A DNA stretch of 64,000 bases from Calvatia gigantea (Eukaryota > Basidiomycota > Agaricomycetes > Agaricales > Lycoperdaceae), in contig JACAAK010000001.1 in assembly GCA_025093985.1 (NCBI GenBank), positions 62,001-126,000 of the forward strand, written 5' to 3'. The notes below the pieces were generated by a model, which was not told the DNA's origin, did no database searches, and saw only the letters and a program-made list of their open reading frames with translations. The position numbers and the translations under genes are program-made. Positions 61,069 to 64,000 of the stretch are shown piece by piece (the first letter of the stretch is position 1; each line of letters begins with the position of its first letter).

Positions 61069-64000
61069 ATGCTCATCCTTCTCGGGTCGTCGTCAATATC
61101 AAAACCGAAGCGGGATGCGCTTTTGCAGAGTATCCAAAAAGTAAACTCAATTATAACCTCCGTTGATGCCGTCTGGGTCCCACCTCGTAAAGTGCAAGTC
61201 AGAGAAGCTTGAAGCCGGGCTAGCGGATACCACTTCGTCACGGAGGAAGGTGTTAGATCAGCTACTGGCATATGGAGACAACACCCAACTACCATCTACC
61301 TCAGAGAACCTTTCCAAGGGCAAAAACGTCGCTTATGTCATTCCAAGGCCAGGTTCCATATCCCCTTGGTCGAGTAAAGCCACGGATATTGCCCGTCTGT
61401 GTAACCTCGGCGCCCACATTGAACGAATCGAACGTGGTGTGGCTTATATTTTTACGACATCCAGCAACCAGCTCCTTACCGCCGACGAACTCTCCGCATT
61501 TTCCAACCTCATTCATGATCGCATGACCCAGACCGTCCAACTTTCGCCTCCCCGAGAAGATACCATATTTGCGCATCATGAACCTCGACCCCTTGTCACG
61601 GTCGACCTCCTCACATCTACAACCTCAACCGACCCTAAATCAAAACTCGTTACTGCTAACAGAGAGTTAGGACTTGCCCTTGCAGCAGATGAGATAGACT
61701 ACCTCGTCGACGCGTACATTTCAGGTCCTACAGCAATGGGAAGAAACCCAACCGACGCCGAACTCTTCATGTTCGCACAAGTCAATTCCGAACACTGCCG
61801 CCACAAAATCTTCAACGCCTCATGGACAATCGACGACCAACCCCTCGACGCATCGCTTTTCCAAATGATCCGTAATACCGAAAAAGTCAGTGGGACAGGC
61901 ACGATCTCTGCATACTCCGACAACGCAGCCGTACTCCAAGGCCACTCCGCTCCTCGTTTCTCCGTCGGAAAAGCCTCTTCAAAAGGACCCAACCCAAACC
62001 TCGACCACCTATACCAATCCCACGAAGAAGACATGCCTATACTCATCAAAGTCGAAACACACAACCACCCAACAGCAGTCTCACCCTACCCAGGCGCAGC
62101 AACCGGCTCAGGCGGCGAAATCCGTGACGAAGGTTCCGTAGGACGTGGTTCGAAACCCAAAGCCGGCCTTGCAGGGTTTCACAGTTTCCGAATCTCCTCA
62201 TACCCGGCTTCGAACAACCTTGGGAAACGGATTTCGGTCGTCCGTCGCATATCGCATCTGCGCTCGATATCATGATTGAGGGCCCACTTGGTGCTAGTGC
62301 GTTTAATAATGAGTTTGGGAGGCCGGCGTTGGCGGGGTACTTTCGTACTTTTTCGGAGAGTGTACCGATTTCGGTGGATGGGAAGGAGAGGGAGGTTAGA
62401 GGGTATCATAAACCAATTATGATTGCTGGTGGGTATGGGAATGTAAGGCCAGGATGCGCGAGGAAAGTGCCGTTTAAAGCCTGGAGCGAAGATCGTCGTA
62501 TTGGGAGGACCAGGGATGTTGATTGGTCTGGGCGGAGGTGCAGGCATCGAGTCAGGTTTCAGGAGCCAGTTCGGCCGAGTTGGACTTCGCGTCGGTGCAG
62601 AGGGATAATGCGGAGATGCAGCGGAGGTGTCAGCAGGTTATCGATGCGTGCGTTGGACTTGGTGATGAGAATCCAGTTCAGAGTAGTTCACGATGTTGGT
62701 GCTGGGGGGCTTTCGAACGCCTTGCCGGAGTTGGTGCATGATTCGGGTCTTGGAGCGACGTTTGAGATTCGGGATGTGCAGGTGGCGGATACCTCGATGT
62801 CGCCTATGGAGATTTGGTGTAATGAGAGTCAGGAGCGGTATGTGCTTGCGGTGAGTGCGGAAGGTATTGAGGAGTTTGAAAAGATTGCAAGGAGGGAGAG
62901 GTGTCCGTTTTCAGTTGTGGGAGTTGCGACAGGAAGAAGAGGAATTGGTGGTGACGGATCGGTTGTTAGGGTGGGGAGGTGATTAGGTTGAAGATGAATA
63001 CCTTGTTTGGGAAGCCTCCGAGGATGTCGAGGAAGGATATGCACAGGAAGATTCGAGAGACCGGAGTTCGACCCCACGTTGGCTTGCCTACCTTCCTCCC
63101 TCTGTATCGTCAATGAGGGACCGGTTGAGTCAAGCGGTGCAGGAGGGTACTTCGCCTTCCTTCCGTTGGTTCCAAGTCATTCCTTATCACCATCGGCGAT
63201 CGGACAATCACCTGGTCTGGTCACTCGCGACCAGATGGTTGGACCCTGGCAAGTTCCCGTCGCAGATGTTGCTGTCACTCGTTCATCATACGGTTTCGAC
63301 ACCCTCACGGGCGAGGCCATGGCCATGGGTGAACGTACCCCTCTCGCACTCCTTAATGCGGCAGCCGTCGGCACGGAATGGCCTGTAGCCGAATCAATTA
63401 CCAACATCGCAGCCGCATCCATCTCTGACATCTCCCGCATCAAACTCAGCTGCCAACTGGATGTGCGCTGCGTCGAAGGAAGGTGAAGGTGCCGCGTTAT
63501 ACGAAGCAGTGCAGGGCGATTGGCATGGAGCTTTGCCCGGCGCTGGGTGTGGGTATTCCTGTGGGAAAAGATTCAATGTCTATGTCGATGAAGTGGAAAG
63601 ATGGTGAAGAACAGAAGGAAGTCAGCGCGCCGTTATCGTTGATCGTCACTGCCTTTGCCCCTGTTGATGACATTAGGAGGACTTGGACACCACAACTGCA
63701 GGCGGACGCAGGGCGAGCCTACAGTGTTGGTGTTCTTCGACTTGGCTGGAGGTAAAGCGAGGTTAGGAGGATCCGCGTTAGCACAAGTGTTCAAGGAGAT
63801 CGGGACCACCTCAGCCAGATGTCGAGGACCCCGGAGTGGTGAGGGCGTTCTTCAGGGGTTGCCAGGAGGATCAAAGACAAGGAACTTGGTTTGGTGTTGG
63901 CGTACCACGATCGTTCAGATGGCGGCTTATTCACCACGATTGTGGAAATGTGTTTCGCGGGTCGTATTGGTGCGCAGATTTCGCTAGATTCTTTGCAGTC
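61069..64000 (+). CDS. ADE6: Phosphoribosylformylglycinamidine synthase (FGAM synthase), 3' end beyond the window
   Basis: Purine-synthesis enzyme that uses glutamine and ATP to convert FGAR to FGAM. From ATG 61069 it reads 'MLILL..' and 'SVDAVWV', then after one extra base '[20 protein letters not shown]'. The family motifs follow: '[20 protein letters not shown]', '[20 protein letters not shown]', 'SGGEIRDEG', '[20 protein letters not shown]', '[20 protein letters not shown]', '[18 protein letters not shown]', '[18 protein letters not shown]', '[20 protein letters not shown]' and '[16 protein letters not shown]'. The C-terminal glutaminase domain lies outside the window. About 20 one-base insertions, 19 of them after 62170, break the frame, yet the amino-acid sequence stays conserved between them. 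No matching deletions were found. Confidence 0.9.

Overview
The window is nuclear DNA of a filamentous basidiomycete, most likely an agaricomycete. Evidence: dense short introns (about 50-65 nt, GT/GC...AG) interrupt almost every gene; there is a fungal-type adenylate cyclase (RA + LRR + PP2C-like + cyclase), a Gα subunit of the divergent agaricomycete type, a basidiomycete BTB-like protein, an F-box protein, and many NACHT (NLR-like) genes of the families expanded in mushrooms. Gene models below were spliced by eye.

Layout. 0-9.7 kb: a direct repeat of about 1 kb (1-1016 and 4802-5809) flanks a BTB-like gene (minus); then a very low-complexity Arg/Glu/Pro/Gly-rich gene (minus). 9.99-19.4 kb: Hsp110/SSE co-chaperone (plus), tRNA-Lys(CUU) with an intron, and adenylate cyclase CYR1 (minus). 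19.4-27.5 kb: gene-poor, decayed DNA with an Xaa-Pro aminopeptidase 3' fragment and a broken NACHT gene. 27.5-34.1 kb: one large ABCC-type ABC transporter, followed by a remnant that resembles the end of the upstream NACHT gene. 34.9-36.6 kb: a Ser/Thr/Pro-rich protein of unknown role. 37.4-40.2 kb: a NACHT gene on the plus strand. 41.3-44.2 kb: a 16-exon Gα gene. 44.7-46.6 kb: F-box protein (minus). 47.9-59.2 kb: a tandem array of four related NACHT genes (minus), one nearly whole, the others decayed, duplicated together with the 5' end of a divergently transcribed membrane-protein gene whose complete copy lies at 59.5-60.8 kb. 61.1 kb to the end: formylglycinamidine ribonucleotide synthase (purL/ADE6), cut by the window edge.

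Two themes matter most. First, the NACHT genes share a short cationic start (Met-x-x-Phe-x-Lys/Arg-Leu) and a short conserved last-exon module, and carry no visible WD40, ankyrin or TPR repeats; this is the best candidate here for an undescribed architecture. Second, many reading-frame breaks, 20 of them in purL alone, are single-base insertions in conserved sequence with hardly any deletions. This looks more like an uncorrected sequencing signature than natural decay, so several apparent pseudogenes may be intact in the organism. Two unusual splicing situations occur in the ABC transporter: a candidate one-nucleotide exon and a GC-AG intron inside the second Walker A.
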